NCBI GenBank assembly: GCA_019321725.1
Contig: CM033121.1
Location: 3,844,001-3,908,000, forward strand
Direction: 5' to 3'
Origin: Paulownia fortunei
Taxonomy: Eukaryota; Streptophyta; Magnoliopsida; Lamiales; Paulowniaceae
Length of the DNA stretch: 64,000 bases
Below, piece by piece: positions 23,698 to 37,234 of the stretch (position 1 is the stretch's first letter; each line of letters begins with the position of its first letter). The position numbers were made by a program, and so were the translations under genes. The notes under the pieces were generated by a model that saw only the letters and a program-made list of their open reading frames with translations, was not told the DNA's origin and did not search any database.

Positions 23698-25671
23698 ATG
23701 CCACCATCTTCCGCCGCCATCTCCACCACCGCATTCGTCTTTCTTATAGTACTCCTCCCATTCCTGACCACCGTGGTATCATCCCACAGCTGCTCAGCTG
23801 CACCACCCAAGATCAATATCTTGTGCCCACCTTTCACCTCTCCACCGCCGTTTCCATTCTCATTCTCCCCCGGCTGCGGCCACCCTTCATTCCAAATCCA
23901 CTGCTTATCCTCCTCAGGCGCCACCATTTCCATCAACAACCTCTCTTACTCCCTCCTCCAGTACGAACCCAACTCCACCTCCCTCACCCTATCCCCCACC
24001 CCACCCCACCCGCTTCCCCTCCCCCCACCGCACCACCGTAACTGCACTTCAACCCCCACCATTTCCGCACTCAATAGATCCATTTCCTTTTCCGGCTCGC
24101 CGTTTCGGGTCTCCGATTCTTCATGCTCCCGCCTTTCAGTTCTCAGACCTTGCCCACCTCCAAATCTTCCCAACTGCAGCCGTTGTTCTTGGGAATGCAA
24201 GCTCATCAAGAATCCCATCCACCTTATACACGAATGTGGCAGCTCCTCCACGCGCCACCGCGAAGACTTTCAGCCTGAATGCCAAGGCGATGTTCTCGGA
24301 GTTCTTGATAGCATATTGAGAATAGGATTTGAAGTGGAGTGGGATGAAGATCAAGACCCTTATTTTTCTAGCTGCAAATCTTGCAAAGCTAGCAATGGAT
24401 TCTGCGGGTTCAACTCATCAGACCCTAGGAAACCATTCATTTGTTTTCCATCCCAAGCAAGAATCCGGCAGAAAAGCCCAAATAGGATCGCCATTTTGTC
24501 GATAACTTCCTTGTTCGTGTGTTTCTTGATTGCTCTCTCCATTGGCTTTGTTATTTTCCAGTCTAAAAGAAGAGCTCTATTGGATGCAGAGGAAGATCCC
24601 ACCATTATTTTCCTCCGGCGCCACCGCTCGGCCAGTCTACTGCCGCCAGTGTTCACCTACGAAGAGCTCGATGCATCCACTAATCGTTTCGATCCTAAAC
24701 GCAAAATTGGAGATGGAGGATTTGGTTCAGTGTATCTAGGTCAGCTCCTTGACGGTAGATTAGTCGCCGTAAAACACCTCCACAAGCACTCTGCAGCTGG
24801 TGGAGAAAAAGGGTTCTCGAAAAAGTCATTTTGCAATGAAATCTTGATATTATCCTCGATTAACCATCCAAATTTGGTTAAGCTTCATGGGTATTGCAGT
24901 GATCCAAGAGGTCTACTCTTGGTGTATGATTATGTGCCTAATGGTACTCTAGCTGATCATCTCCATGGAAAGCAGAGTTTGTACAAAAAAGGGGCCTTAA
25001 CTTGGAACACGAGAGTCGATATTGCGTTCCAAACGGCAATGGCTATCGAGTACTTGCACTTCTTAGTAATGCCGCCTGTAGTTCATAGGGACATTACTTC
25101 ATCAAACATTTTTGTAGATACAGACATGAGAGTGAAGGTTGGGGACTTCGGGCTATCAAGACTTCTAGTATGCTCCGAAACAACAATGGCATCAAGCAAC
25201 ACTTCTGAGGGCGTTTGGACAGGGCCTCAAGGCACTCCAGGATATCTGGATCCTGATTACTATAGGTCATTCAGGTTGAACGAGAAGAGCGACATTTACA
25301 GCTTTGGAGTCGTGTTGCTGGAATTGATCACGGGAATGAGAGCTGTTGATCAAAACAGGGAGATAAGGGAAATGACATTGGCTGATATGGTGGTACCAAG
25401 GATTCAAATGGGATTGTTGCACCAGGTGGTGGACCCTGTTTTAGTAGTCGATGGGGAGGCAATGGAGGGCGTAAGCGCTGTGGCAGAGCTTGCATTCCGG
25501 TGCGTTGCAGCAGATAAGGACGATCGGCCAGATGCACGCGAGGTGGCATTGGAACTAAGGAGGATAAAGGGCCGCGGGCGGGGCGGAGGAGGAGGAGGAA
25601 GTGGCATGTTAAGGGGTTCAAATTCTAGCAATGTGGTGGTTCCTGATGGGGTTGGAGGGCTAATGGTTTGA
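23698..25671 (+). CDS. LRK10L-type receptor-like kinase (GUB_WAK ectodomain)
   Basis: Intronless, 657 residues, a plasma-membrane Ser/Thr receptor kinase. A signal peptide lies within residues 1-29. A Cys-rich GUB_WAK/WAK-associated ectodomain (CGHPSFQIHC, NCSRCSWEC, SCKSCKASNGFCGF) contains a low-complexity Pro/His insert. One membrane helix is at about 264-286. The kinase domain has its G-loop IGDGGFGSV at 337-345, Lys359 in VAVK, catalytic HRDITSSN at 463-470, DFG at 483-485 and GTPGYLDPDY in the activation segment; all key residues are present. A Gly/Arg-rich tail ends the protein. HRD shows it is an RD kinase. The closest named group is the LRK10-like 1 family, probably At1g25390-like; orthology is inference. 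Family members act in defence and ABA signalling, but no ligand can be read from the sequence. Confidence 0.92.
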   Translation: MPPSSAAISTTAFVFLIVLLPFLTTVVSSHSCSAAPPKINILCPPFTSPPPFPFSFSPGCGHPSFQIHCLSSSGATISINNLSYSLLQYEPNSTSLTLSPTPPHPLPLPPPHHRNCTSTPTISALNRSISFSGSPFRVSDSSCSRLSVLRPCPPPNLPNCSRCSWECKLIKNPIHLIHECGSSSTRHREDFQPECQGDVLGVLDSILRIGFEVEWDEDQDPYFSSCKSCKASNGFCGFNSSDPRKPFICFPSQARIRQKSPNRIAILSITSLFVCFLIALSIGFVIFQSKRRALLDAEEDPTIIFLRRHRSASLLPPVFTYEELDASTNRFDPKRKIGDGGFGSVYLGQLLDGRLVAVKHLHKHSAAGGEKGFSKKSFCNEILILSSINHPNLVKLHGYCSDPRGLLLVYDYVPNGTLADHLHGKQSLYKKGALTWNTRVDIAFQTAMAIEYLHFLVMPPVVHRDITSSNIFVDTDMRVKVGDFGLSRLLVCSETTMASSNTSEGVWTGPQGTPGYLDPDYYRSFRLNEKSDIYSFGVVLLELITGMRAVDQNREIREMTLADMVVPRIQMGLLHQVVDPVLVVDGEAMEGVSAVAELAFRCVAADKDDRPDAREVALELRRIKGRGRGGGGGGSGMLRGSNSSNVVVPDGVGGLMV

Positions 25672-26929
25672 ATGAGATTTTTGAGATTGTGGGGTTGGTT
25701 CAATTTAATTGGTTGGGCCAATGTTAAGGAGTTAACCAAGTGGGGTGCACTCATGTGGGGACTTTTGACTGGAAAAAGGTGTCAGATGTTCTTGTTTGGT
25801 TTTGGGTTAATAGGATGTCAATAGATCTAATGCTTTTGTCGTTTTACTTGAATTGAACTGAACTTATTTCTTTCCAAGTTTACTGCCCCTCAATCTTTTG
25901 GTTCTTTCCCAGATTTTTTCAGACACTGGATTACTACTAGCATGGCTAAATGATAAAATGTGCCAAGTCTTATTTCTAATTAGTGCTTAGTCAATTAATT
26001 TAATTAAGCATATACTAATTACATTTGTGAAATTAGCCGATCTTAGATAAGCTCAATCATGTTTCCATGCAATTATTGACAATAATATAGTTGTATGAAT
26101 AATTTTCTTGAAAATTTCTCTTGAGAAGGTAAGATGGGGAAAATTGTTCAGACAAGGTCATGCGACTCTTGTCTAGTATCCATCCTGTTGGGACAATGAC
26201 TAGTGTGTTTAGCTAAATCTAGACTGCCCCACAGGCTTTATTTTCCAACCCGAAACCGTCAGGCAGGCCCACTTTATCCATCCGAAATTTTTTGTTTTTT
26301 GATTTCTTAACTCTCTCTTTCTTAATTAAAAGTGATGGGTCTATTCTTCTTCAAGAAAGTATTAATTTGAATTAAGGTATTTGGACAAAACAACCCGGAA
26401 CTCCAACCGACCTGCTAGAATTCAACAATCAAAATTCTTGACCCGCCCCACCCATCAAGTCGTCATTGCATCCGTTTGAGATGGGTTTGGGCAGATATCC
26501 ATTAACCTGTCCCAATTGCCATCAACCTGTATCTGTAGCCACCACATCACAATATATAACATTTGGATCTTTTACTACTTGAATTTAAAAAGAAAGAATC
26601 AAAAGTACTATTATTGTATAGGACCATCACCAGACATTTTTTCCCTGCAAAGGAATTGCTTTTTAAAGCATTTTCCTTTTTCAGTAGAATCCCTAAGGTG
26701 AAAGACTGAAGAGAACCATATGGGCCAGCATTGTTCTATATAGAAATTATTAAGTGATTTCAGAACTTATTAATGAGAATTATATACATGTCATTTGTCA
26801 AAAGTTAAGACTTAACGACAACTATAAATCGGTAACCATCGTGGGATTACATAGTTAACATGGTGAAACAAGATGGCTCTTATTTTAATCTCTGTAAGAT
26901 CACAGTACACAGATCATGCTCTACACAAG
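25672..26929. other. Convergent intergenic region
   Basis: Between the LRK10L stop and the TTC38-type stop on the other strand. It contains both 3' UTRs. At 26215-26510 several CCCGCCC/GGCCC-type words resemble a decayed hAT-like element, without clear ends. No gene seen. Confidence 0.45.
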
Positions 26930-29900
26930 TTAGCTAAGTGAGTATTTAGCTTCCAACTCCCTGGCTTTCTCACCATGATTTGCAGCTTCCTTGCTTCCTA
27001 ACATTGAATAGGCTTTCTCCTATATTATCAATTCAACTACATATGTGAATAAAGTGAACTTGACTCAAGATCTACATATGAACATGATAACTGAGGCAAC
27101 TAGGTAAAACATTAAAGTGGAGGCGTACCAGGAGACACCATAAGAATGGTGCACCTTTTCGCTTCTTTAACTGTTTCTCGATAGCTTGTATAGCTGCAAG
27201 GGCCAAAGTCATGGTTAGTGAGCTAAGCAACCATCATAAATCATCAGGACAAATTTCGGCTAATACCTCTGTGTGCTTCTCCAGTATTTAGCAGCAAAGT
27301 GATATGTAGTTCAGTGAATACATCAAGCTGTTCATCAGATGCCCCGATTATCTAGCACAACAAAGCAGTATTTATATTATTATAGCTGGAATAAAATGAA
27401 GTTATGAAAGCTTAGGTGTTTCTCTTGATACCTTGTAGTCAATGGCATCAAAGTCATGTCCAAGAAGTTCCAATGCCTCCTTATTGTCGTCCTTTCCGTA
27501 TTTATAGAGTGCTTCTGCAAGCTAGAATGGTGAATATATATTATCAAATTTTTTAAAGGAAAATATCCCAGTTAGCTGTTTGCCCAGTATGAGTTTCTTG
27601 TTTTTGTACTTCAACATTAATTTGTATGTAAGATGACTAAATCATCTTCCATTGAGTGCATCCAATAGAAATAGGACAAAGAAGGCATATGCCAGCTGCA
27701 AATAGATCATTACCTATGCTCTCATTCACTTCATATATGACCTCATTTCTATCTTGAGAACTAGGGATCGGAACAATGTTTCTTCCAGTAGAAACAGAAA
27801 TTAAATACAAATGACATCATTACTTCTATGGCAATGAAACTAGTACCTCGTCATTAATTAACGCCTTCATAGATATAAAGCAAAATAAAGAAAACAAATT
27901 TAACAACTTCAAGAATAGCAGTTTAAAAACATATTGCACAAGAACAAAGCAGGAATAGACCCAGTTGGGGGGCAGGTAGGGGCCGTTTCCCCGAACTAAA
28001 TCAGTGTACTTTATTATGAGAAATCGAATTTTCCCCCCTCAGTTTTTCAATTTTGCTTAGGTATCACACGAAGTTAGCAAACTTTTTTGGCACTCGCTAA
28101 ACTAAAATGCCAGAAATTTTGCTGGGAACACAAGTAAAAAAAAAAAAAATGTTTCACAAAAGAGAACAGAAACGAACTGAAAGTCCTCTCTGCAGTAATT
28201 GTTGTTTCTTCTTGCTCATCATGGAAACCCTACATCCAAAAAAAACAAAGGAAAAAAAAAGGCAGCTGTTGAAATGAGATGACGAACAGCTATGCATCAG
28301 AAAACTTGGGAGAGGACGGAAAGATCTCCCCACCTGGATTTCAGGCCCTTGAGATGATCTTCTGCTTTACTGAATTCTCCCATGCATGATAAGGCCCACA
28401 ATATCAAGATATCAAGGTGCCACTCCAGAAACCAAAAGGCCTGAGCTTCCCAGTTCAAGTATGAATTGTTAACATCATTTAATAGATTTTAAATAATGAA
28501 GTCAAACACAGGAGATAAGGAAAGCAATAGAAACTTGCAAAGTTCATTTATGGAAATTAAGGTACTTGATTAAGAAAAATTTAATGGAAAACCACACAAG
28601 AGAAACTGATAGCTCAAGTTGTATTATATTTACATGCATCATCAGTGGAATCAAATCAAAGTATCCTTTCATTTCTCCTTTCTTTTCTGTTTGTTTCTAT
28701 TGTTTAGTTCTTTACTACTTTTTAGCTATATAATTAATTTATATAGTGTGGGGGATTGAGAAACAAAGAAATGGTACTTTTTCTAAATTTTAAGTTAGTC
28801 ATTAGCCAACAAATAAAAGTAATGAAGTTAGTAGTTAGTGTAGGCAGCATACTAGACTGTAAAAATTCACGTGGTAATTCGAAGAGCCAGAATCAAATTC
28901 AACTCTCATGCATTTCAAAAAAGTAAATGGTTTTACATTTTCTGGAAACTCAAAAGCAGGAGGATGGCAGGTTACCACTCACTTGATCTGTCAGACAATT
29001 GGCTAAATTCTTTAGCCGGTCCTCGAAAACATCTTGTCCACCTCGTATATACACACGCAATAACAAACCAATGGCATTTAAGTATACCTGCATGCATAAG
29101 ATGTAATTAGATAAAATATATTTTGCAGCATGTTGAAATAAGCTGTTTTAGGAGAAAAGCATTATGCTTGACCTCTGCTGGCACGACATCACTTCTTTCC
29201 AGTTCTTTCCAGATGCATTCGTCATAAATATCCCGTACTTTTTCCATAGGAGCATGGGCTTCCAAGTAACATAGAGCAACATGCCACCAGTTGTGTGTGT
29301 ACCTAATAAACAGTCCTCTTCAACCAGCTAAAAGATGAAGAAAATAATTGGTGGCATATTATGATTCTTTTTACAAGAATATGTACATACATAAAAGATG
29401 ACAAAGAACTCCATGATCTTGCACAATTATTCATGAACTCCACTGCTTCTTTGAAACGACATTCGTACTGGTAAACATGGCAAAGCTGCATACGTGTCAG
29501 AAAACCATAAGAGTCAGTCAAGGGTAGAAGTAATAAGCTAATATTGGATGATTAATGAACAAACTTCTGAATCCAGTCATATTCACAGCAATAAATATTT
29601 TGAGATCTACAAAAACAACCTACTTCATGTTGAGCCAAAATTTTAAAAAGCGCTGCCACTAGGGAAAGTCAAAAGTAACAATTTCAATGACCACAATTGG
29701 TATGTCATGCCAGGAAAATTGGAATGCTATTCATGCCATGAGAAGGATCACCCTAAAGTAAAGCTGAAGATTCCAAAACATAGTTGAACATTGATGAGTT
29801 AATTTTTAGTAAAGAAAAGATCAACAGAATCAGGTCAAACTCACTGCATGCTGTGACCAAGGATCATCCTTGTTGATCTCATATCCCTTTTTGCCAGCTT

Positions 29901-31565
29901 TCTCCGCATCTTTCATTTGACCAAGCTCTAGTAAAGAAAATGCAAGCATGCCGTGTATATAATCCTCATGGTCATTTATTGGCAGGACCTGTTGGTTATA
30001 TGCTATTGGTTAAATTAATCTGTAATAGAAGGATAAAACTTTAATGTTTTTGTTCTACTATTTAAAAAATAGTTGATTTTTATCTACAACATTCTACCAA
30101 AATGATGCACAAGTCACTTGAAAATCAATATTGCTAATCAATGCACTAAAAAACTTGCTTTGCCATAACAGAAAGTACCTGTTCTACAAGTTTCAAAGAT
30201 AGATCTGGTCGACCCATATAAAAGCATAGCACTTGAGCTCTCTTAAGTGATACAAGATCTCTGGGGAAATCTTGTAAAAGCTGTAACCAAGTCAACACCT
30301 AGAAACTTAGATTATTCCCAGAAATTCTCAAAAACCAAAGCATACACACAGATATGTTTTTAAGCAGAGTCTTCCAACTTTCACAGCAATAAATTTCAAG
30401 GATGAATCATGGTCTACACTCTATACGCATATAACAGAATCTATAATCTGGTAATTTTATGATTTTTAAGACGAAGCAACAAAACATAAATCAGCATTCA
30501 TGAGAGAATTTGAGAGGTTGCAAACTATTTAGGTTGGATGATCCCGATGAACATTCAAATCTGACTGAATAACATACTAATACCAATTTATATTTCTTCT
30601 TTTGATATTATAATTCTCCATTAGCTACCGAAATACACCTATATTATGTAAATCAAATATAATTTGTTGAAAAGAAGAAAAGAATATCTACGAAGAAGCA
30701 ACATATTATGAGCTCAAACAAATAGAATTTTGAATACAAACACTACCAGACAAAAGTAAATATATATAATGGCCAAAAATCTTTAGGATGATTTAAAGTA
30801 ACCAAGAAAAATAAAACTAGTCAAGATCAAAAGATCACCTTGGAGTGCAGCTCCACAGCCAGATCATCATCTCTATCCGGAGAAATTAAATATATCACAT
30901 TTTCAAAGACTGCCTTCTCATATGAGCTAGCACGTTCCTGCCCAAATTCCAGAAAACAAAAACTAAAAAGAAAACCAAAAAACAGGAGAGGTTGAATTTT
31001 AAGATCCTAAGACAGAACCCAAAATAAAAAATTACAGTAAAATACTAGGATTATACGAGACAAGACTTGGCGGTATCGATGAGCTGATGAGCACGAGAAG
31101 AACCAGCAGAGCAGAGAAAATGGGCAGCCAAAATGTTGCCCAGAACGCAATCTGGATCACTTTTTGGAGCTTCCAGTATTACTGACCTTGTCCTTCCATA
31201 ACTAAGCACCTAAAAACACAAAAAAAAAGAAAAAAGAAACACCAAATTCATTATTTCAACAACCTTGTATGACACTAGTAATCAGCACACCTCTTTCAAG
31301 AAATCAAACAACTACGCAATATCGGGTACTGGGTTTTCACAAATTTCACTAAAGAACCCCAAAAAAAAAAAAAAAAGCAGCAGCAAATTCAGTGATAAAA
31401 AATATCTTTCAAAAAATAAAAAAATTATACAATAGAAAAAAAAAAAAAAAAAAACTGGGCTGAAAATTTCACCTGGTGATAGTAAGAGTTAATAGCAGAT
31501 ATGCAAGCATCTGAACAAGTCCTCACTTCATAACCCCATCTGTCCAATTTCATCTCTGCTTCCAT
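26930..31565 (-). CDS. TTC38: Tetratricopeptide repeat protein 38 (TTC38) homologue, 14 exons
   Basis: Exons in order: 31473-31565, 31057-31209, 30839-30937, 30179-30280, 29845-29988, 29391-29485, 29173-29302, 28983-29087, 28334-28440, 28178-28229, 27432-27521, 27267-27351, 27129-27193 and 26930-27019. Every border is GT-AG, all phases agree, and the sum is 1410 nt, or 469 residues plus stop. That is about the size of animal TTC38. It starts MEAEMKLDRWGYEV. Recognisable family blocks are SDPDCVLGNILAAHFL, PRDLVSLKRAQVLCFYMG, YIHGMLAFSLLELGQMKDAE, DDPWSQHA, THNWWHVALCYLE and the C-terminal LWCLLEKAYSML. TPR helices suggest a scaffold; no catalytic residues are known and the cellular role is unestablished. 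Intron 10 holds A-rich and degenerate repeat DNA. It lies next to DUF569 and GSTU genes, as At1g27110/At1g27150 do. Confidence 0.9.
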
Positions 31566-34162
31566 CTCCAAGAAAGCGTTTTCCTTGATTTCTTCTGCAC
31601 TATAATGACTATTTATTTGGCTGTGCCGAGTAAATGAAGCCCGTCTCTCAAGACTCGTTGCAAGGCTCTAACAGAAGCTCCTTTTGTCGTTTTACTGTTT
31701 CCTATTTTGAGTTTGGATGTGATGGTTGCATCAATTTTGGGATTTAGTTTTCTCTTCACACCCTTTCACCATCAAATGCTACTATCTGTTACTATACTGA
31801 TCTTCCTTTTGGTGGAATATTGTGCAAAACAAATTGGGACGCTTAGAAAGTAGAGTCAGAATCACACAATAGTTGGTGTGAATGCCAGGTGTCGTAAAAC
31901 ATCAAGGATACTTTGCACTAGGTGAGGTTATTTAGGAGCAAGCTCTAGATTTATTGGAATTATCAATTGACAATTAGAATACTAGGTTAGTTGTGAAATT
32001 TTTGTAGCAGTTGTTATATAAAAAAAAAATATGTTGTGTTTTACAAGAAATTATTTGAACACAATTTGTTATGTAGCAATTGTCAATAAATTCAACTTGT
32101 ATTGAAACTCACACCAATAGTTTGACTATTTTCAAATTATAAATTGAAATCAAGTCGAGCCTTGGGGAGATAGATTCAACTTGAATTAAGTTTGGAACCT
32201 TTCAACACTTCAGCTTGAATTAGATAATAAATACTATATATACATATTTTATTTAATATATAAAATTATATATATATATATGTAAATTATATAAAAAATT
32301 ACTCATCAATCCTGGAGTTCCAAAGTTTCAAGGACAACATAAAGAAAATAAATTAGAAGTAAAAAAAATCCTCAAGTCAAATTGAAAAAGAAAATTGGAA
32401 CACCTACAAGTTGGTAAGGCATTAAGTTTTATTTCATTTATTATCGGAACAACTGGTGTTTTGACTTGGTATATTTAAGTTTATCAATTTTGTCATATTT
32501 ATATTAATAAATTTTGATTTTGATTGTTTTGAAGTGTTTTTAGATTGTTATTTTTTTTTGTTTTATAATTTAGTTTTATATTGTTATTGGATTAAAAAAA
32601 TAAAATAAAAAATAAATTTGGGCTGGCTTGGGCTTTGATTAAAGCTCATATTAATTTTCAAACACAGTTTGAGATTTGAGCTTAGGTAAATTATATACAC
32701 TTAATATGTATTATGATTGTGAAATACAAAATAAAATATTAAACACAAACTCGAAAACATTCTAGATTCTAGTACATAGTACAATGATTATAAGTTTAAT
32801 TAATTTAACTAACTCAATGCATCATTGTTGATGGATGTAAGTTTTATCCTACTTTGGAGGGATGAACATAATTTTCAAGGGTTTTTGTCAACTAGGATAT
32901 GTGTTAAGAGCCGAAGGGCACAGATTCCTCCGGTTGGTTGTCATGATAAAACATAGAAATCAAGTAGAATATGCCCAGATGGAAACATATACAACTGAAA
33001 AAGGAGCAATTTTGGCATGTGGTCATGACACAGTGGGGGTAAGGCATAATGGAAACAAACGAGAATATCGTACGTTTGAATTTATTTGGAGGTAAGAGCG
33101 TCGCATGCGTGCTGACCCTTCCGGGGGTCCCGTTCGTGTTTTATGATGGATCCGGAAGGAGAATTAATTTATGCGAAAAATCCGACCCGAGTGTCCAGAT
33201 GCTCGCTTATCGAATTTACCTGGTGCCCGAATCAGGGGGAAAACCAATCTCTCTCCTATCATTACTTTGGGGACGAAGGCTTTCGGGAATTTGAGTTATA
33301 AAAATAAAAAATAAAAAAAAGGAGCAATTTCCAGGCTGAGTATTGAAGCTAAAGAAATTATATATTTACTGATTCCTTGTATTCTTCAGTTACACATTTT
33401 ATTGAACACTAGAGCTGCTGATACCATTTACAGAAATATGGACATCAAATTTATGAATTTATTTTAAAGGTTTAGAGTTACGAAAAGTCTGTAAACGTTA
33501 ACCAAACGTTATTATTTAAATATCAATGTGAGTCATGTATCGCTTCTAAAAGTAAATCGAGCATCGTCCAAGGACATCTCGAAAAGAAATAAGAACATCC
33601 AATGTTTTTTTTTTTGGATTAAATTATAGCACACAAGTTGATTATACAATAATAGATGAGAATGGAAGGCCAAAAGTGAGACAATGCAAGCCATGAAAGC
33701 ATCCAAGTTGGTAATAATTTTCCCAAATAGCTAACCAGTTTTTCCATTGACTCTTACCAGTGAGTAATGGAACAGTACAGTGATTGAAACAGATCAACAG
33801 CTGAGCTAAAAAGAGAAAAGATGACTGTTTTCATGAATCAGATCAGCTCAACTGCATCAATTAATATCCCTTATTGTAAAGAAGTGAGCAACATCGGCAG
33901 CAATTAGCTTTAGGTATCAAAAGTGACAAGTATCAATTACTCAGAATGTTGTTGTATTCAGACAGCAGACTAGTTTTCGTAGCGTTATGTTTTTGCTCAA
34001 CTTACAAGGTTTTTCGGAAAGCCAGAGAGCTGATTTTATTGGACTGAAACGGAAATAGTTCAGTTTGAGTTCAAAAACAAAGGAAAAATCAATGAAACAT
34101 AAATACAGATTTATTGGCCAGATAGCTGATTCATTGGCTTATTCTATCAATCGAATGCTTTT
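31566..34162. other. Intergenic region between TTC38 and the GSTU cluster
   Basis: Holds the TTC38 promoter (31566 onward) and AT-rich DNA. The exception is the GC-rich island at 33085-33295. No gene is called. The minus-strand 3' UTR of GSTU-A should occupy the last few hundred bases. Confidence 0.5.
33085..33295. other. GC-rich island with protein-like frame, unknown origin
   Basis: About 210 bp near 50 percent GC in DNA of about 30 percent. One frame from the ATG at 33146 reads 51 codons with a soluble-protein look (DPEGELIYAKNPTRVSR, FTWCPNQGEN, YFGDEGFREFEL) to a TAA. A second overlapping frame (33049-33294) is also open. I do not recognise either. An insertion of organellar DNA or a captured exon is possible; there is no evidence of expression. 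Confidence 0.3.
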
Positions 34163-35071
<909 letters not shown>

Positions 35072-35536
35072 TTAAGAAACTAAGCTAGATCTTATGTACT
35101 GGAAAGTTAGTTCTCTTGGCTAGTAATGGAAGATATCTCATCTTAAAATAATATTAGTGTAATGCAAATTGTAGGAGATTTAATAATAGAGGCATCCCTA
35201 TTGTAGAATACTGGCAAAGTTGACTTTCCTGCTGCAAATGAATGAATTACTACTGCAGCACCATTGGCATGGTCTCAGGCGTAGGATCTGGTAAGTTTAA
35301 CTAAATATTTGACCAGTCTCCGGCTTAATTATATATAGCCAAGTGGGAACACCTGCTTATGTAGATAATAAATTATACCGAAACATGTCATCCAGAAAAG
35401 ATGGTTTGCTTTGTCTGACTAGTGATTTTTTTTTTTTTTTCCCACATTTTGTAGAAATACATGTCATTCTTTTCATCATATTTGTTTGCAAGACTATAAC
35501 AATAATTTTAATTCCATTTTTGTGCTATCTTTTGTC

Positions 35537-35661
35537 AGAAGGCATGTGGCAGAAGCTGCAACTGAGAATCCCAAGATCAAATCTTATGAAAATGGTGACA
35601 AATTTTTTAGTCATTTTAGAAAGAGTCAAATTATGAATATGTTACTCACTGGCATTGCCTT
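35537..35661 (+). pseudogene. Orphan exon-like fragment upstream of GSTU-A, copy 1
   Basis: An acceptor-like TTTTGTCAG precedes an open 125-nt stretch (RHVAEAATENPKIKSYENG is its start) and a consensus donor GTAAGT ends it. The same stretch occurs inverted at 50088-50209. I do not recognise the protein. Neighbouring exons are not visible, so it is probably a fragment carried along with GSTU duplication. Confidence 0.4.
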
Positions 35662-36282
35662 GTAAGTTCAACCTAATTCTTTACTCATTTACTCATCTGG
35701 TGAAGGTAATTATAACGTCCTTCCAAACCAAAAAACAAACTAGATAGATCACTGAATAAACTCTAGCTGACAAGGTTATGAGTTTCAAGCAGTATAGGGA
35801 TATTCAAACCTTATCATATCACTGGAGAAGAACAACTTCATTTATTATGTTGTTTCCTGGAAATAGATAGGTAGGTACAATACTCAAAAACCATATGAAT
35901 TCAACTTGGTTATGCTTTTCTTATTAGGTTAGTTAAGTCACGATATTTTGTTCATTCACACTTTTATACGTAGTAGGTGTAAGTATACCTTATGAATACA
36001 GATGAGGAAAATCGAACTATGTAAGAACAAACACAAACACGAAAATTAAAAAAAACAATCCCTCAGATATTTTCTACTTAATTCCTTTTCTTGCTTCCTT
36101 TCCTTTTGCCTTTCTAAGCTGCTGGAATGATGAAACCACTGGAACCATTTCCTCTTGAAATGGAAGAGAACAGAATTTGGAGAACAACTTCACCTGACAA
36201 TGAATGATTCTGTACGATAACTTTGCTTTTCATTTTATTCATGTGATGTTCTTGATTGGGAAAGAATGTGAGAGGAAAACTA

Positions 36283-36705
36283 TGATGGAAAAGATAGTCA
36301 AAATAAATAGCAGCGGCAGCGGAACTATAAATTTTTTTTCTTACTGGTGGATTAAAAATGAGACCAAACTAAGAATTATAGAGAATAGTGTAAGAGAGGA
36401 AAAATTTGGTACAAGTATTTTTAATTGGAAAACTCAAATCGAAAAAAACCACGGAGTCGTATTCTAGATAAAAACTTCCACTATGTATACAAGATTTTCC
36501 TTATATTAAATAGGGGATACACAAATTTTTTTTAATAGAATGTCTCTTAGATCACAAATATATCAAGTTTTTCAACTTGAAATACCAAAGAAAAATAGGA
36601 GAACTATTTTAAGAGAAAATAATTTTTTTTTTAGAATTTTTCTCTATATTTTTTCGTTCAAAACACTCTATTTTTCTCTTAATAAACTCTATTATTCTTC
36701 TTCTT

Positions 36706-36736
<31 letters not shown>

Positions 36737-36912
36737 TTGTGTGAAGTATGTCTATTTATAGGTAAATTTGAAAAGCTTACTCCAAATAAAAAACAACAAT
36801 TTTAAGAGAATAACTTTCAATGCCATTAATTATTTTGTCAAGGTTTAACAAGATTAGATGTCACCTAACTTTGACAAAATTGATACCCACATGAGGTGGA
36901 CTTTGTCCAACA
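36283..36912 (-). mobile_element. Solo LTR, Ty1/copia-type
   Basis: Read on the minus strand it begins TGTTGGACAAAGTCC and ends CTATCTTTTCCATCA, i.e. TG...CA termini. A TATA box (CTATAAATAG) and an A/AAG-rich leader follow as in an LTR promoter, then CCGTGGTTTTTTTCGATTTG near the 3' side, a phrase typical of plant copia LTRs. No primer-binding site or internal coding sequence adjoins either end. Flanking pentamers (AACTA, AAGTG) are not identical, so the target duplication has decayed or the end is off by a few bases. It contains the (TTC)n run at 36695-36735. Confidence 0.7.
36695..36735 (+). repeat. (TTC)n microsatellite
   Basis: About 13 uninterrupted TTC units, located within the leader part of the solo LTR (GAA repeats in LTR sense). 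Confidence 0.92.
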
Positions 36913-37234
36913 AAGTGTACCTTCTCATCCATATAAGCATCCCAAAAGCGAGCTATATGGCACAGTCATAGGGATCTAGAAGGGAGGATGGAGGGGCCAT
37001 TAGTCCAGGCATGATCAACATATATGGAACAATAACTAGGGACTCACCAATAGGCTTCTTAGCAAAAATAAGAACTGCTTGTAAACAGGATTGGTTTTAA
37101 GTAGTTGTTCAGTTTTTTGGTATGCTTTCGTCTCAACAAAATCATACTCATCGGATTTCACAGCAAGAGCCAACACCCCGGTTAACGTAAGGACTTGCCC
37201 AAGATCCCAAAAGCTTTACAACACTGGTTGTCAT

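Larger units (their letters stand above)
36054..37234 (-). pseudogene. GSTU pseudogene, locus B, split by a solo LTR
   Basis: Exon 1 remnant is 36918-37234, beginning MTTSVVKLLGSWASPYVNR. It loses frame soon afterwards and again near the SDPYDRA site, where an inserted base brings a TGA. Only the first part of exon 2 survives (36054-36138, matching WFPSFRQLREA of locus C with a one-base loss). The rest of exon 2 is gone. A 630-bp solo LTR sits in the intron next to the donor. Closest to locus C in sequence. Confidence 0.88.

Noticed and set aside
26516..26701. 61-codon frame
   Set aside because: Composition typical of random AT-rich DNA.
27960..28150. GC-rich patch in TTC38 intron 10
   Set aside because: Resembles a decayed transposon, but neither ends nor coding capacity could be defined.
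32862..33095. 77-codon frame before the GC-rich island
   Set aside because: No motif; it overlaps the other frames of the island and cannot be supported as a gene.
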